DNA of 64,000 bases from Chitinophaga sp. CF418 (GTDB lineage: Bacteria > Bacteroidota > Bacteroidia > Chitinophagales > Chitinophagaceae), in contig NZ_FRCN01000015.1 of the NCBI RefSeq assembly GCF_900142925.1, forward strand, positions 62,001-126,000, read 5' to 3'. Every line of letters begins with the position of its first letter. The stretch's first letter is position 1. Below are positions 35,271 to 44,831 of the stretch, piece by piece. A program made the position numbers and the translations under genes. The notes beneath the pieces were generated by a model, which was given only the letters and a program-made list of their open reading frames with translations, searched no databases and was not told where the DNA came from.

Positions 35271-37466
35271 ATGAAAAGAATTATAACTATTATCTTATTG
35301 CTGGTCTCCCTACAGGACCTGCTCTATGCTCAAACGCAAAAAGTTGAAATACCTATTGGAAGAATCGGTTTCCACGATAATATTGACAGAGAACAGGCAG
35401 CAGCCCTGAAATTTGACGGCAAGGCAGACGATCTTGTACGCGTATCAGACGACCAGACCATCAATCTGCAGGTCACTGATGCACTGATCAAACAGATAGA
35501 CGACATGCAGACCCAGATTGAGCTGGATTCCGCACTGGACCACCGTTTAAAGATCAAATATCTTTCAGGTCTGTATGTAATGATCCATGACTATAATATC
35601 AAGCGTAGCTACCGCAGAATAGCGCCGGAAGAAGCGCCTTCCATGGTACAGGCTTATCGCGATATGATGAAGGCTGATATCAGGGGTGCCAGCATCCTGC
35701 CTTATGTACAGAATCTGTCATTCGATGCCGGAGAAAGGATGATAGAGCCTTTCCGCGATAATCCCGGCTATAAGGATGCCCGTGGAGTATTATTTGCGAA
35801 ATATGCTTTCAATAATCTGAGTACTGTAATGTCGCAGATAGGCAATTACCTGGAATATCCCGCTACGGATTCAATAATAGCAGCGGTGGCCAGGAAATAT
35901 CCCAACCAGGTACTGACTTATGCTACTTCTTATACACCGGTGGCTACTGCCATTAAAAAGAACCAGGACCCGATCGTTCAGCTGATCGTTCAGATAGGTA
36001 ATTCAGGACAATCTACCCTGATACTGCCTTTCATTGATGAGCTCATGGCTGGCACTACCACAGTTGAGAAACTGTCTGCTATTGTTGACAATGAAGACAT
36101 GTACTTCAAACAACTGGTGAAAAGTGCTATCAAATTACAGAACCGCAAGAATAACGGAGAAAATATCATCGGTCTGAAAGCGATGCTGGAAAACCTGCAG
36201 GCCCGTTCCCTGCATTATATCCGCGAGATAAATGACCTGCACGAGGAGCCGGCAAACGTACGTTTCCGCATAGTAAAAGACTTTACACCGGAAGAGCTTT
36301 ATTACCTGATCATAAATGGCCAGGAGGAACTGTATACTTCCAGTTATACCAACCACAATAATGCAGGTATCTACGACCAGATGATGGCGCGTATGAAACC
36401 ACCTCGTGGAGACAGTCTGCTGATGCTGGTGGAGTTTGACAGGTTCAAGAAGTTCATTGCGATGGCAGCCGGTTTCAATACATTGGACAACTTCCTGAAA
36501 TCCATGGCTCCTGAGAATGCAAACTATCTGATGAAGAAATACGTGAGCAGCCTGGAAAAAACGGAAGACCTGGAAGATGCGGTGGACGTAGCCAACTCTT
36601 TCGGCAGTATCCGCGATCCGAAACTACTAGCCTTCCTGCGTGAGGAAGTACAGAAGAATTACGTTTTCGTATCCCGTAAGAAAGAGAGAAGAGGTACCGT
36701 TATCTACCAATTGCTGGGAAGCCTGTTTGATACGGAAACGGAGAAAGGCAGCGATTCTTCAAAAGCCAGCGAGATGGCCGCGAAACTGCAGCTGCCTCCG
36801 ATTAACTTCGTGACTTATAATGCATTGCTGAGCGATAGCGGTATGGTATATCAGCAGGTGTTCTTCTATGGCGATAAAGATGGTCACGACTCTTATGTAA
36901 GTTTCATGAGCAACTTCCCTGCAGGAGAGTGGAAGACCAGTAGAAACAAGTATTGGACTACTATCCAGTCTACCAAGGGCAAACCGGTGACTATTTATGC
37001 CAACCTGCCGCTGGAAGAGCCGGAAGATAAAACTGCTATCCAGAAGCTGAGCGAATACCTGGACGAGAACGATATCCATCCGACCGTATTCATTCACCGT
37101 GGTCATAGTTATCATGTGAATACAACCCTGGACAACCTGCAGAGTTCAGCCAAGATTGTGGTACTGGGCTCTTGTGGTGGCTACCATAACCTGGCTATCG
37201 TATTGCAGAAATCGCCGGAGGCGCATATCATTTCTTCCAAACAGGTAGGAACCCGTTTTGTCAATGAACCGATCATCCGTACCCTGGACGAAACCATCCG
37301 CAGTGGTAAAAATGTAGACTGGGTACAGATGTGGGCTGCCCTGGGTAAACGGTTTGCCGCCGATGCACGCAATAAGGAGCTGTTCAGCGACTATGTGCCA
37401 CCGCACAAGAACCTGGGCGCTATATTTATCAAGGCCTACAAGCAGATCATGAAAGAGGATAAATAA
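35271..37466 (+). CDS. Exported protein of unknown function with a possible clan CD peptidase-like C-terminus
   Basis: A 731-residue protein with a signal peptide (IITIILLLVSLQDLLYAQ). I recognise no named family. Most of the chain is helical and looks like a scaffold. Near the C-terminus a strand-rich segment has VFIHRGHSYHV with H612 and, 23 residues later, KIVVLGSCGGYHNL with C635, followed by AHIISSKQVG. A His after Gly and a Cys at the end of a hydrophobic strand, in that order, is the pattern of caspase, gingipain and CHAT-type cysteine peptidases. The spacing is short for the group. Activity is unproven. A perfect palindromic terminator follows. Confidence 0.7.
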   Translation: MKRIITIILLLVSLQDLLYAQTQKVEIPIGRIGFHDNIDREQAAALKFDGKADDLVRVSDDQTINLQVTDALIKQIDDMQTQIELDSALDHRLKIKYLSGLYVMIHDYNIKRSYRRIAPEEAPSMVQAYRDMMKADIRGASILPYVQNLSFDAGERMIEPFRDNPGYKDARGVLFAKYAFNNLSTVMSQIGNYLEYPATDSIIAAVARKYPNQVLTYATSYTPVATAIKKNQDPIVQLIVQIGNSGQSTLILPFIDELMAGTTTVEKLSAIVDNEDMYFKQLVKSAIKLQNRKNNGENIIGLKAMLENLQARSLHYIREINDLHEEPANVRFRIVKDFTPEELYYLIINGQEELYTSSYTNHNNAGIYDQMMARMKPPRGDSLLMLVEFDRFKKFIAMAAGFNTLDNFLKSMAPENANYLMKKYVSSLEKTEDLEDAVDVANSFGSIRDPKLLAFLREEVQKNYVFVSRKKERRGTVIYQLLGSLFDTETEKGSDSSKASEMAAKLQLPPINFVTYNALLSDSGMVYQQVFFYGDKDGHDSYVSFMSNFPAGEWKTSRNKYWTTIQSTKGKPVTIYANLPLEEPEDKTAIQKLSEYLDENDIHPTVFIHRGHSYHVNTTLDNLQSSAKIVVLGSCGGYHNLAIVLQKSPEAHIISSKQVGTRFVNEPIIRTLDETIRSGKNVDWVQMWAALGKRFAADARNKELFSDYVPPHKNLGAIFIKAYKQIMKEDK

Positions 37467-37480
37467 ACGAATTGTGAAAT

Positions 37481-37524
37481 AAAGAAAAAGCCCTCCGGCA
37501 ATATTGCCGGAGGGCTTTTTCTTT
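37481..37524. terminator. Perfect 44-bp palindromic terminator
   Basis: Two 22-base arms (37481-37502 and 37503-37524) are exact reverse complements, with GCCCTCCGGC at the core and A- and T-rich ends. It can terminate in both directions. The -7 box of the next gene starts two bases after it. Confidence 0.85.
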
Positions 37525-37525
37525 A

Positions 37526-37533
37526 TACTTTTG
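37526..37533 (+). promoter_or_regulatory. -7 box abutting the start of the ABC exporter gene
   Basis: TACTTTTG matches TAnnTTTG and ends four bases before the GTG start. The upstream half of the promoter lies within the terminator palindrome, and the mRNA would be leaderless or nearly so. Confidence 0.4.
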
Positions 37534-37537
37534 TAAG

Positions 37538-39301
37538 GTGGAAAATACAGCGGTCAAGAAGGTTTTTGATATTAGCTTATTAAGGAGGATATTCACTTTT
37601 GCAGTTCCATACAGGCGCTCGTTCTATATGTCGATGTTCCTGACGGTGTTACTTGCCGTTATATCGCCTATGAGGCCATACCTGATACAGCTAACAGTAG
37701 ACAAATATATAGCCGGTCAGCTTATGCAGATGCTGATCATTATCACAGCTATCCAGGTATTATTACTGCTGCTGGAAACTGTGATGCGCTTTTACTTCTC
37801 CTATCTCACCAACTGGCTCGGACAATCTGTGATAAAAGACCTGCGGGTCACCGTGTATAAGAAGATCGTACATCTTAACCTGGGCTTCTTCGACAAAACA
37901 GCGATCGGTACACTCACTACCCGTACTATCAATGATATTGAAGCTATTAATGATGTTTTCTCCGAGGGATTGATTTCCATCATCGCAGACATGCTGATGA
38001 TCATTGCAATCCTTGTGGTAATGTTTATGGAAGACTGGCGGTTAACGCTGATCAGCCTTTCGCCTTTCCCCATATTGATCATTGCTACTTATATTTTCAA
38101 GGAAAGCGTGAACAAGTCTTTCTACCGTGTGAGGAATGCCGTATCGGCCCTGAATGCGTTTGTACAGGAACACCTGACAGGTGTAGCGATTGTACAGGCA
38201 TTTACCGGTGAAAAACGTGAGTATGCCCGTTTCCGTCAGATTAATAAGGAGCACCGGACTGCTAACATAGACGCCATTTTTGCTTATTCCGTATTCTTTC
38301 CTGTAGTGGAAATCATCCTGGCCATTTCTCTTGGTCTGATGGTGTGGTGGGGGGCCAACAAGGTACTGAACTATGAGGTGACCCAGGGGGTAATGATCGC
38401 TTTCATTATGTACCTGAACATGCTATTCCGTCCGCTGCGTATGCTGGCTGATAAGTTCAATACACTGCAGATGGGAATGGTAGCCAGTGAGCGTGTGTTC
38501 AGGGTCATGGACAGCGATGATCATATTGCCGATACGGGCACTAAAGATGCTGCAGGCATGAAAGGCGCTATTACTTTTGACCATGTTTACTTTGCATATA
38601 AAGACGCGGAGTATGTGCTGAAAGATATTGACTTCGCCGCCCGTCCGGGTGAAACCATCGCCATTGTAGGGCATACCGGTTCGGGTAAAACGACTATCAT
38701 CAGTATCCTGAACCGTTTGTATGAAATACAGAAAGGCCGGATCCTGATTGACGGTACTGATATCAGAGATTATTCATTGTCAGCACTCCGCAGCAAGATA
38801 GGAGTGGTATTGCAGGATGTATTCCTGTTTGCCGGCTCTGTATATGAGAATATAACGCTTCGTAATCCCGCTATTACCAGGGAGCAGGTGGAACAGGCCT
38901 CCCGGTTAATAGGCATGCATGACTTCATTATGCAACTGCCGGATGGTTATGATTACCAGGTGATGGAACGGGGAAGTACCCTCTCGCTGGGACAGCGGCA
39001 GCTCATCTCTTTTGTCCGCGCACTGCTGTATAACCCCTCTATCCTCATCCTGGATGAGGCGACTTCTTCTGTAGATACGGAATCAGAAATGCTGATCCAG
39101 CAGGCCATAGATAAGCTGATCTCCGACCGTACCTCTATTATTATCGCACACAGACTGTCTACCATCAGTAAGGCCGATAAGATTATCGTGCTGGATAAAG
39201 GTGAGATCAGGGAAATGGGAACTCATGAAGAATTGCTGAAACTGGGTGGATTTTATCAGAAGTTACATAGCATGCAATTCAAGCAGACAGGGGTTATGTG
39301 A
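37538..39301 (+). CDS. ABC transporter, fused permease and ATP-binding protein (exporter type)
   Basis: A 587-residue half-transporter of the MsbA/multidrug type. Six membrane helices occupy about residues 15-320. The nucleotide-binding domain has Walker A in VGHTGSGKTTI (about 377-387), signature STLSLGQRQL (Leu in place of the usual second Gly), Walker B ILILDEATSSVD and the switch His in IIAHRLSTI. The opening PYRRSF and SPMRPYLIQLTVDKYI are common in Bacteroidota homologues. The start codon is GTG; the next ATG would cut into the first helix. Substrate unknown. Confidence 0.92.
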   Translation: MENTAVKKVFDISLLRRIFTFAVPYRRSFYMSMFLTVLLAVISPMRPYLIQLTVDKYIAGQLMQMLIIITAIQVLLLLLETVMRFYFSYLTNWLGQSVIKDLRVTVYKKIVHLNLGFFDKTAIGTLTTRTINDIEAINDVFSEGLISIIADMLMIIAILVVMFMEDWRLTLISLSPFPILIIATYIFKESVNKSFYRVRNAVSALNAFVQEHLTGVAIVQAFTGEKREYARFRQINKEHRTANIDAIFAYSVFFPVVEIILAISLGLMVWWGANKVLNYEVTQGVMIAFIMYLNMLFRPLRMLADKFNTLQMGMVASERVFRVMDSDDHIADTGTKDAAGMKGAITFDHVYFAYKDAEYVLKDIDFAARPGETIAIVGHTGSGKTTIISILNRLYEIQKGRILIDGTDIRDYSLSALRSKIGVVLQDVFLFAGSVYENITLRNPAITREQVEQASRLIGMHDFIMQLPDGYDYQVMERGSTLSLGQRQLISFVRALLYNPSILILDEATSSVDTESEMLIQQAIDKLISDRTSIIIAHRLSTISKADKIIVLDKGEIREMGTHEELLKLGGFYQKLHSMQFKQTGVM

Positions 39302-39306
39302 GCTAG

Positions 39307-39330
39307 TTTCACTACATTAGAGTAGTGAAA
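39307..39330 (+). terminator. Small hairpin after the ABC exporter gene
   Basis: Nine-base arms TTTCACTAC (39307-39315) and GTAGTGAAA (39322-39330), followed by an AT-rich stretch rather than a T-run. Weak terminator candidate. Confidence 0.35.
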
Positions 39331-39353
39331 TAATTATAATCCCTTCCTATTTT

Positions 39354-42300
39354 ATGAGCTGCTCTAAAAAATCTATTATTGTCTGTGCACTGCTGTCACT
39401 TTTTTCGTTTGTTACCTTCGCCGGGGACTATGACAAAGGCTGGGACGCACTGAATAAGAACGACAAACCTCACGCAATTGAGTATTTCAGGAAAGCGCTG
39501 AAAAGCGACCCTGCCCGTAAAAGTAATGCCATGGCGGCATTGATACTATTGGAGGCTTACGAAATAAACAGCGCCGGCTTCCTGGACAGGTATCCCAATC
39601 CACTGGACGTTTTTACTGACATTAATCCTTACGTGTATGCCCTGTGGTTCAATGATGCCATCCTGGGTGACTATGGTGTGAAAACCGGTAAACAGCGGGC
39701 TAACCTGGAACGGGTGCTGACAGATCCCCGTTTTCATGGTTCTCTGAAAGCGGCTGCCAACTATTTTAAAGGCTTTCACTATTTCAGCGGGCAAATGATG
39801 GATAGTGCCGCACTGGCCTTTCCAAAGATAGGCGCACTGGAAAGCTGGCAGTTTGTCGGCGCCTTCGATAATATCAGCGGTAGTGGCTTCAACAAAGAAT
39901 ATGGCCCCATAAAGGAGCCTGCCGCCGGCAAAGGCTTCTCTTCCTACAACAACACTACTATCGACTGGTTCAGGCCCTTACTGATAACCCAGCAGGGCTG
40001 GGTATTTGTGGGCTCGTTATTTCCGGCCAATACGGCGGTTGGTTATGCACAAACCTTTGTAAATGCGGATGCTGACAAACAGGCCATTCTGTGTCTGGGA
40101 GGCAGGGGCTCACTGAAAGTATGGGTAAACGATAAGCTGCTGATTGCGGAAGAAGAGGAACGCGCAACAGAATTGGATCAATACAATGTACAGTGTCACC
40201 TCAATAAAGGATATAACCGTATCCTGGTTCAGATAGGATATACCAGTGATGAGATGCCAAACTTTATCGTGCGCCTGGCAGATGAAAAGTATGAAACGCT
40301 GAAAGGTATCAGTATCAGTAGCGATGTACAATCATACCAGCCGGATAAGAGTATGGATGCGCCTAAATCGTTGCCTCATTTTGCGGAGACATATTTTAAA
40401 GCGCAGATAGCGAAATATCCGCAGGATCCTATCTATCCTATTCTGTTGTCCAAAGTATATACACGTAATAAGGAACGTGATAAGGCGAAAGCCACTATGT
40501 ACGGATTGTATAAAAAATACCCGGACAATGCCCTGGTGCTTTATCAGTACATGGACTGCATGTCTTACCAATACGACAGGACAGCCCTGGCTGAGCTCAC
40601 GGAGAAGATCAAACAGATGGATCCTGAGAACTACCAGGTGATGCAGAATAACGAAGATCAGCTGGAGAAAGAGAAGAAGTATTCAGAAGCGATGGATATG
40701 ATTAACCAGATGGATGCAAAGAACGGTGCTAAGGTATGGTCTGTTGCAAAACGCTTGTACCTGAACGCTTATCTGCAGCGAGTGGACAGCATGGTGTACC
40801 TGCTGAAAGAAGCGTATGCAAAATATCCGGAGAATCCACAGTTTGCTGCTGCTATGTCCCAGTATCATGAACAGATGCTGAAAGACCCGGTGGAAGGGCT
40901 GAAAGTACTGGAAAAATATCTGGATAAGTACTACGAATATGATATGATGAAAGCGCTGGCAGAGGCTTATTTTCAGCAGAATGATCCTGTAAAGGGTGTT
41001 GCTACGCTGAAACGGATTATAGCGTCTGCGCCTTATGATATCAATACCTATGCACCATTGGTATCACATTTCTTTGCCCGTCAGCAATACGATTCCGCCA
41101 TACATTACCTGGAAATAGAACACAAGATCAGCCCTTATCAGCATCAGGCGCTGGGAGATATTGCAAGTTGCTATCTGCAGATGGGCGATAAGAAAAAAGC
41201 ACTGGAATATTACAAGCAGGCCTTACAGCTTTATGCGGGCGGCTATACCTACAGGGAAAAGATCCGGGAGCTGGAAAACAAACCGGATGTATTCAGCTAT
41301 TTTCCTCAGCAGGATTATTACGCTGAGATCAATAAAAACCTGAAAGCAAAGAAAGATACCTCCAAGAGCTATTATTACATCTTCAATGAGAAGAAGGTCG
41401 TGCTGTATGCGGAAGGCGCAAGTGAGCAGGTAAATAACATTGCTGTTTATATCAACAATAAAGATGGCCTTGAGCGCTGGAAAGAAGTGAGTATCCCGTA
41501 TAACAGCATATATCAGGATATGACTATTATCAAAGCGGAGGTAGTAAAGGCAAGTGGTGCAAAAGTACCTGCGGAGACATATGACAATGAAGTGGTGTAT
41601 ACACGCCTGGAACCGGGAGACGTGGTGTACCTGAACTATAAGGTGAGCAACTATGGTATTGGCCGTCTGGGACGTGAATACTGGGACAAGTTTTACTTTT
41701 CTACCTTCAGTCCGACACTGATGGCCAGGTACAGCATCCTGGTGGCTGACCAGTTACCGATGTATTATGAGCTGACAAACAGCCAGGGCGTTAAACCAGT
41801 TGAAAGCAAACATGAGAATTTCCGTTTGTATACCTGGGAGATGCGTAATATACCTGCATTTAAAGATGAAGGGTATAGTCCCAGCGTCAACGATATAGGA
41901 CAGGTGTTACATGTGTCCACCGTGAAGTCCTGGGATTTTATTGCGGAGTGGTACAGTGACATCACCCGCATCCAGTCTAAAGAAGACTTTGATGTCAATG
42001 CTGCCTACAAGGAAGTGTTCCCGGATGGGGTAGCCGGTTTGAGCGATAATGAAAAAGCACAGCGTATTTACAGTTATATCGAGCAGCATATCAGTTACAG
42101 CTCTGTTTCCTTCCGACAGGGGGCTTATGTGCCGCAGCGCGCGTCTAAAACACTGAATACCCGCCTGGGAGATTGTAAGGACCTGTCCGCCCTGTTTGTA
42201 TCCTTTGCGCGTAAGGCAGGGATGGACGCCAACCTGGTGCTGGTGAGTACCCGTGGCAATGGTCAGCAGGGCATGCGTTTACCGTCTATGGAGTTCAATC

Positions 42301-43121
42301 ACTGTATAGTGCGATATAAAGACGGGAATAGTTACCGTAGCCTGGAACTGACTGATAATCATCTGCCTTTCAATGCAATGCCGCAAAGCCTGGTAGGCGC
42401 ACAGGTATTGAATATTCCTTATGAATACAAGACAGGGGAGATGATCCGGTTGTTTGAGCCTGCCGGGCACTTTGATGTCACCAAAAACAGGAAGAGCAGG
42501 ATCCTGGTGGACAATACCGACCTGCATATTAATACGATCCTGACGGCCAATGGGGAAGTTGCCTCAGGACTGCGTAGCAATTATGGGGACAAGGCGCAGG
42601 ATGAGCTGAAGAAGGATCTGCAGGAGTCGGTGTCTGGTCAATTCAGGAACCCGGTTACCCTGGAGAAGTTCTCTTTCAGCAACCTGGATAACCTGAAAGA
42701 CACCGTGATCATGGATGCAACCTATACGGTAAAGAATGATGTGATCAGTGTGGGCGATCTGAATATGGTGAAACCACCATTACTTGATATAGTAGCGACT
42801 GCTGATATCTTTAATAATGAACCCCGTCAATATCCGTTTGAGTACTGGAGATATGAGAACGTGGACCATTATAATACAGAAGTGGAGATCGAGTTGCCTG
42901 TAGGGAAAGCATTCGACCAGGTACCGGGTAATGTGCAGGCCAGCTTCGGAGATATGAAATATGAGTTGATATATGTGAAGACGGCGCCTAATAAGCTGTT
43001 AATCAAGCGTATATTTCAGACAAATATCCGTGACAACATAAAACCGGATGCCTTCCCGAAAATGAAGGATTTCTTCAATCTGATTGTAGCTGCTGAGCAG
43101 AAATATGTTTCATTTAAGTAA
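39354..43121 (+). CDS. Exported TPR / DUF3857 / transglutaminase-like protein
   Basis: A 1255-residue protein with a signal peptide (IIVCALLSLFSFVTFAG). The N-terminal and central parts have TPR-like repeats (AIEYFRKALKSDPA, ALEYYKQALQLY). DUF3857 spans about 680-850 (KKVVLYAEGASEQVNNI, RLEPGDVVYLNYKVSN). A transglutaminase-like core follows with C941 in LGDCKDLSALF, H983 in FNHCIV and D1001 in LELTDNH, so the catalytic triad looks complete. A beta-rich C-terminal domain of about 200 residues ends the protein. The substrate is unknown; members are usually envelope proteins of Bacteroidota. It has a clear terminator before the atp operon. Confidence 0.88.
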   Translation: MSCSKKSIIVCALLSLFSFVTFAGDYDKGWDALNKNDKPHAIEYFRKALKSDPARKSNAMAALILLEAYEINSAGFLDRYPNPLDVFTDINPYVYALWFNDAILGDYGVKTGKQRANLERVLTDPRFHGSLKAAANYFKGFHYFSGQMMDSAALAFPKIGALESWQFVGAFDNISGSGFNKEYGPIKEPAAGKGFSSYNNTTIDWFRPLLITQQGWVFVGSLFPANTAVGYAQTFVNADADKQAILCLGGRGSLKVWVNDKLLIAEEEERATELDQYNVQCHLNKGYNRILVQIGYTSDEMPNFIVRLADEKYETLKGISISSDVQSYQPDKSMDAPKSLPHFAETYFKAQIAKYPQDPIYPILLSKVYTRNKERDKAKATMYGLYKKYPDNALVLYQYMDCMSYQYDRTALAELTEKIKQMDPENYQVMQNNEDQLEKEKKYSEAMDMINQMDAKNGAKVWSVAKRLYLNAYLQRVDSMVYLLKEAYAKYPENPQFAAAMSQYHEQMLKDPVEGLKVLEKYLDKYYEYDMMKALAEAYFQQNDPVKGVATLKRIIASAPYDINTYAPLVSHFFARQQYDSAIHYLEIEHKISPYQHQALGDIASCYLQMGDKKKALEYYKQALQLYAGGYTYREKIRELENKPDVFSYFPQQDYYAEINKNLKAKKDTSKSYYYIFNEKKVVLYAEGASEQVNNIAVYINNKDGLERWKEVSIPYNSIYQDMTIIKAEVVKASGAKVPAETYDNEVVYTRLEPGDVVYLNYKVSNYGIGRLGREYWDKFYFSTFSPTLMARYSILVADQLPMYYELTNSQGVKPVESKHENFRLYTWEMRNIPAFKDEGYSPSVNDIGQVLHVSTVKSWDFIAEWYSDITRIQSKEDFDVNAAYKEVFPDGVAGLSDNEKAQRIYSYIEQHISYSSVSFRQGAYVPQRASKTLNTRLGDCKDLSALFVSFARKAGMDANLVLVSTRGNGQQGMRLPSMEFNHCIVRYKDGNSYRSLELTDNHLPFNAMPQSLVGAQVLNIPYEYKTGEMIRLFEPAGHFDVTKNRKSRILVDNTDLHINTILTANGEVASGLRSNYGDKAQDELKKDLQESVSGQFRNPVTLEKFSFSNLDNLKDTVIMDATYTVKNDVISVGDLNMVKPPLLDIVATADIFNNEPRQYPFEYWRYENVDHYNTEVEIELPVGKAFDQVPGNVQASFGDMKYELIYVKTAPNKLLIKRIFQTNIRDNIKPDAFPKMKDFFNLIVAAEQKYVSFK

Positions 43122-43144
43122 ATAATTCAATATGTTATGAAGGG

Positions 43145-43173
43145 GAGGGACCGTATTTTACGGTCCCTCTTTA
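43145..43173 (+). terminator. Terminator before the atp operon
   Basis: Stem GAGGGACCGTA (43145-43155) with TACGGTCCCTC (43159-43169), a 3-base loop, then TTTAG. Confidence 0.8.
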
Positions 43174-43221
43174 GTTGTACATATTTTTTGTAGTCGCTTA
43201 CCTTTTTGATAATAAAACTGC

Positions 43222-43229
43222 TATCTTTG
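43222..43229 (+). promoter_or_regulatory. -7 box of the atp operon
   Basis: TATCTTTG matches TAnnTTTG. TTTG at 43205-43208 is only 13 bases upstream, short for the -33 element. The atpB start is 20 bases downstream. Confidence 0.45.
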
Positions 43230-43248
43230 CGCAAAATTTCAGAAAGCG

Positions 43249-44385
43249 GTGATTTCCTACAATCTGTCCAAATATAGACTGGTAGCCCTTATTGTTGCAC
43301 TTAGCATAAGCGGTTTTAGTACGTTTGCGAATACTTCTGAACCTCATGAAGAGGAGAAGAAGGGTTTTGATGCCAAAGAAGTGCTTCTTGGTCACGTAAA
43401 GGACGCACATGACTGGCATCTGTTCAGCCTGGGAGAAACACATGTTACTCTTCCGCTGCCTGTTATCATTTACAGCAAGGATAAAGGAATTTCCACCTTT
43501 TCATCTTCCGCTTTTCATCATGGCCATGAGTCTCACGATGGTTATCGCCTGGTAAACAAGCATTACCGTGAGGAAAAAGGCCTGGAAGAGGCTAAATACC
43601 CTGATGGGAGAATCATTGCGGTAGACGCCAACGATAATCCTACCGGTGCGGAGATCTACGATCTGTCCATCACCAAGAACATTACTTCTATGATCCTGGC
43701 GGCTATCCTGCTGATCTGGCTGATGACCAGCGTAGCGAAAGCTTATACCACCAGAGGCGCCAAGAAAGCGCCCAAAGGCATGCAAAGTCTCCTGGAGCCG
43801 GTGATTATCTTCATCCGTGACGAAGTGGTAAAACCAAACATCCCGGGTTTGAGCGCTGAGCGTTATACGCCATTCATTCTGACTATCTTCTTCTTTATAT
43901 TGATCAACAACCTGTTAGGATTGTTGCCAGGTTCAGCTAACGTTACCGGTAACATTGCGGTTACTTTCGCCCTGGCCCTGATCAGCTTTATAGCTACGAT
44001 TGTCAGTGCAAACAGACATTTCTGGGGGCACATTCTGAATCCTCCTGTACCAGGATGGGTAAAACCGATACTGGTGCCGGTAGAGATCATTGGTATCTTC
44101 ACGAAGCCAGTTTCCCTGATGATACGACTGTTCGCCAACATTCTGGCTGGTCACATCATTATCCTGAGCATTATCTCCCTGGTATTTATCTTCGGTTCTC
44201 TGAACAAAGCGGCAGGATACGGTTTCTTACCGATCACTGTACTGTTCAACATCGTAATGATGATGTTGGAGCTGCTGGTTGCCTTTATCCAGGCGTTCAT
44301 CTTTGCTAACCTGACAGCAGTGTTCATCGGCCAGGGTATGGAAGTACCTCATCATGATCACCATGACGGCGGTAAGCACCATTAA
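43249..44385 (+). CDS. atpB: ATP synthase F0 subunit a
   Basis: Subunit a forms the proton half-channels facing the c-ring. At 378 residues it is longer than E. coli's 271 because of an N-terminal extension of about 130 residues that begins with a signal-like segment (VALIVALSISGFSTFA) and is rich in His and Glu. The channel region includes GSANVTGNIAVTFALALISF, LVPVEIIGIFTKPVSLMIRLFANILAGHIIILS with the conserved Arg, and a C-terminal helix with LLVAFIQAFIFANLTAVFIG. The tail is histidine-rich. The start codon is GTG. Confidence 0.95.
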   Translation: MISYNLSKYRLVALIVALSISGFSTFANTSEPHEEEKKGFDAKEVLLGHVKDAHDWHLFSLGETHVTLPLPVIIYSKDKGISTFSSSAFHHGHESHDGYRLVNKHYREEKGLEEAKYPDGRIIAVDANDNPTGAEIYDLSITKNITSMILAAILLIWLMTSVAKAYTTRGAKKAPKGMQSLLEPVIIFIRDEVVKPNIPGLSAERYTPFILTIFFFILINNLLGLLPGSANVTGNIAVTFALALISFIATIVSANRHFWGHILNPPVPGWVKPILVPVEIIGIFTKPVSLMIRLFANILAGHIIILSIISLVFIFGSLNKAAGYGFLPITVLFNIVMMMLELLVAFIQAFIFANLTAVFIGQGMEVPHHDHHDGGKHH

Positions 44386-44433
44386 TAATTATTATAGGAC
44401 AAATTAGTAATCAAATATAAATACACATTCATT

Positions 44434-44715
44434 ATGGCAATTTTAACTGTTTTATTGCAGGCTGCTCCTGAAGCTGCTGCAGCTGCTGCTGCTTCAGCAG
44501 GTCTGGCTAAGGCTGGTGGTGCTATTGGTGCTGGTATCGCTGCTATCGCAGCTGGTATCGGTGTAGGTAACATCGGTAAAAGCGCGCTGGAGTCCATCGC
44601 TCGTCAGCCAGAAGCTGCAAACGACATCCGTGCAAACATGATCCTGGCTGCGGCGCTGGTAGAGGGTGTTGCCCTGTTCGGCGTTATCGCTGGTCTGTTG
44701 GCAGTAGTGCTGTAA
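44434..44715 (+). CDS. atpE: ATP synthase F0 subunit c
   Basis: A 93-residue two-helix hairpin that oligomerises into the rotor ring. The polar loop is ARQPE (residues 56-60) and the ion-binding carboxylate is E77 in AAALVEGVALF. Absence of the Gln and Ser/Thr ligands of sodium-type rings suggests proton coupling. The first helix has a glycine-rich GAIGAGIAAIAAGIGVG pattern. An Ala-rich N-terminal stretch precedes it. Confidence 0.96.
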   Translation: MAILTVLLQAAPEAAAAAAASAGLAKAGGAIGAGIAAIAAGIGVGNIGKSALESIARQPEAANDIRANMILAAALVEGVALFGVIAGLLAVVL

Positions 44716-44726
44716 GGCTAAACTTT

Positions 44727-44763
44727 TTACTGCATCCGGCGCACAGGGCAAGGGATGCAGTAA
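44727..44763 (+). other. Intercistronic hairpin between atpE and atpF
   Basis: An 11-bp stem (44727-44737 with 44753-44763; arms TTACTGCATCC and GGATGCAGTAA) with a 15-base loop, directly after the c-subunit gene. There is no T-run, so it is more likely an mRNA stabiliser or partial terminator than an operon end. Confidence 0.55.
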
Positions 44764-44831
44764 TGTTTTACTAAGATGTGTATCCGGATTGCTTATCAAT
44801 TAACTTGCGAACCAAATAAATATTCATAATC

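Noticed and set aside
37526..37545. A small RNA or riboswitch in the terminator-promoter junction
   Set aside because: The palindrome and -7 box explain the sequence; there is no room for a structured leader.
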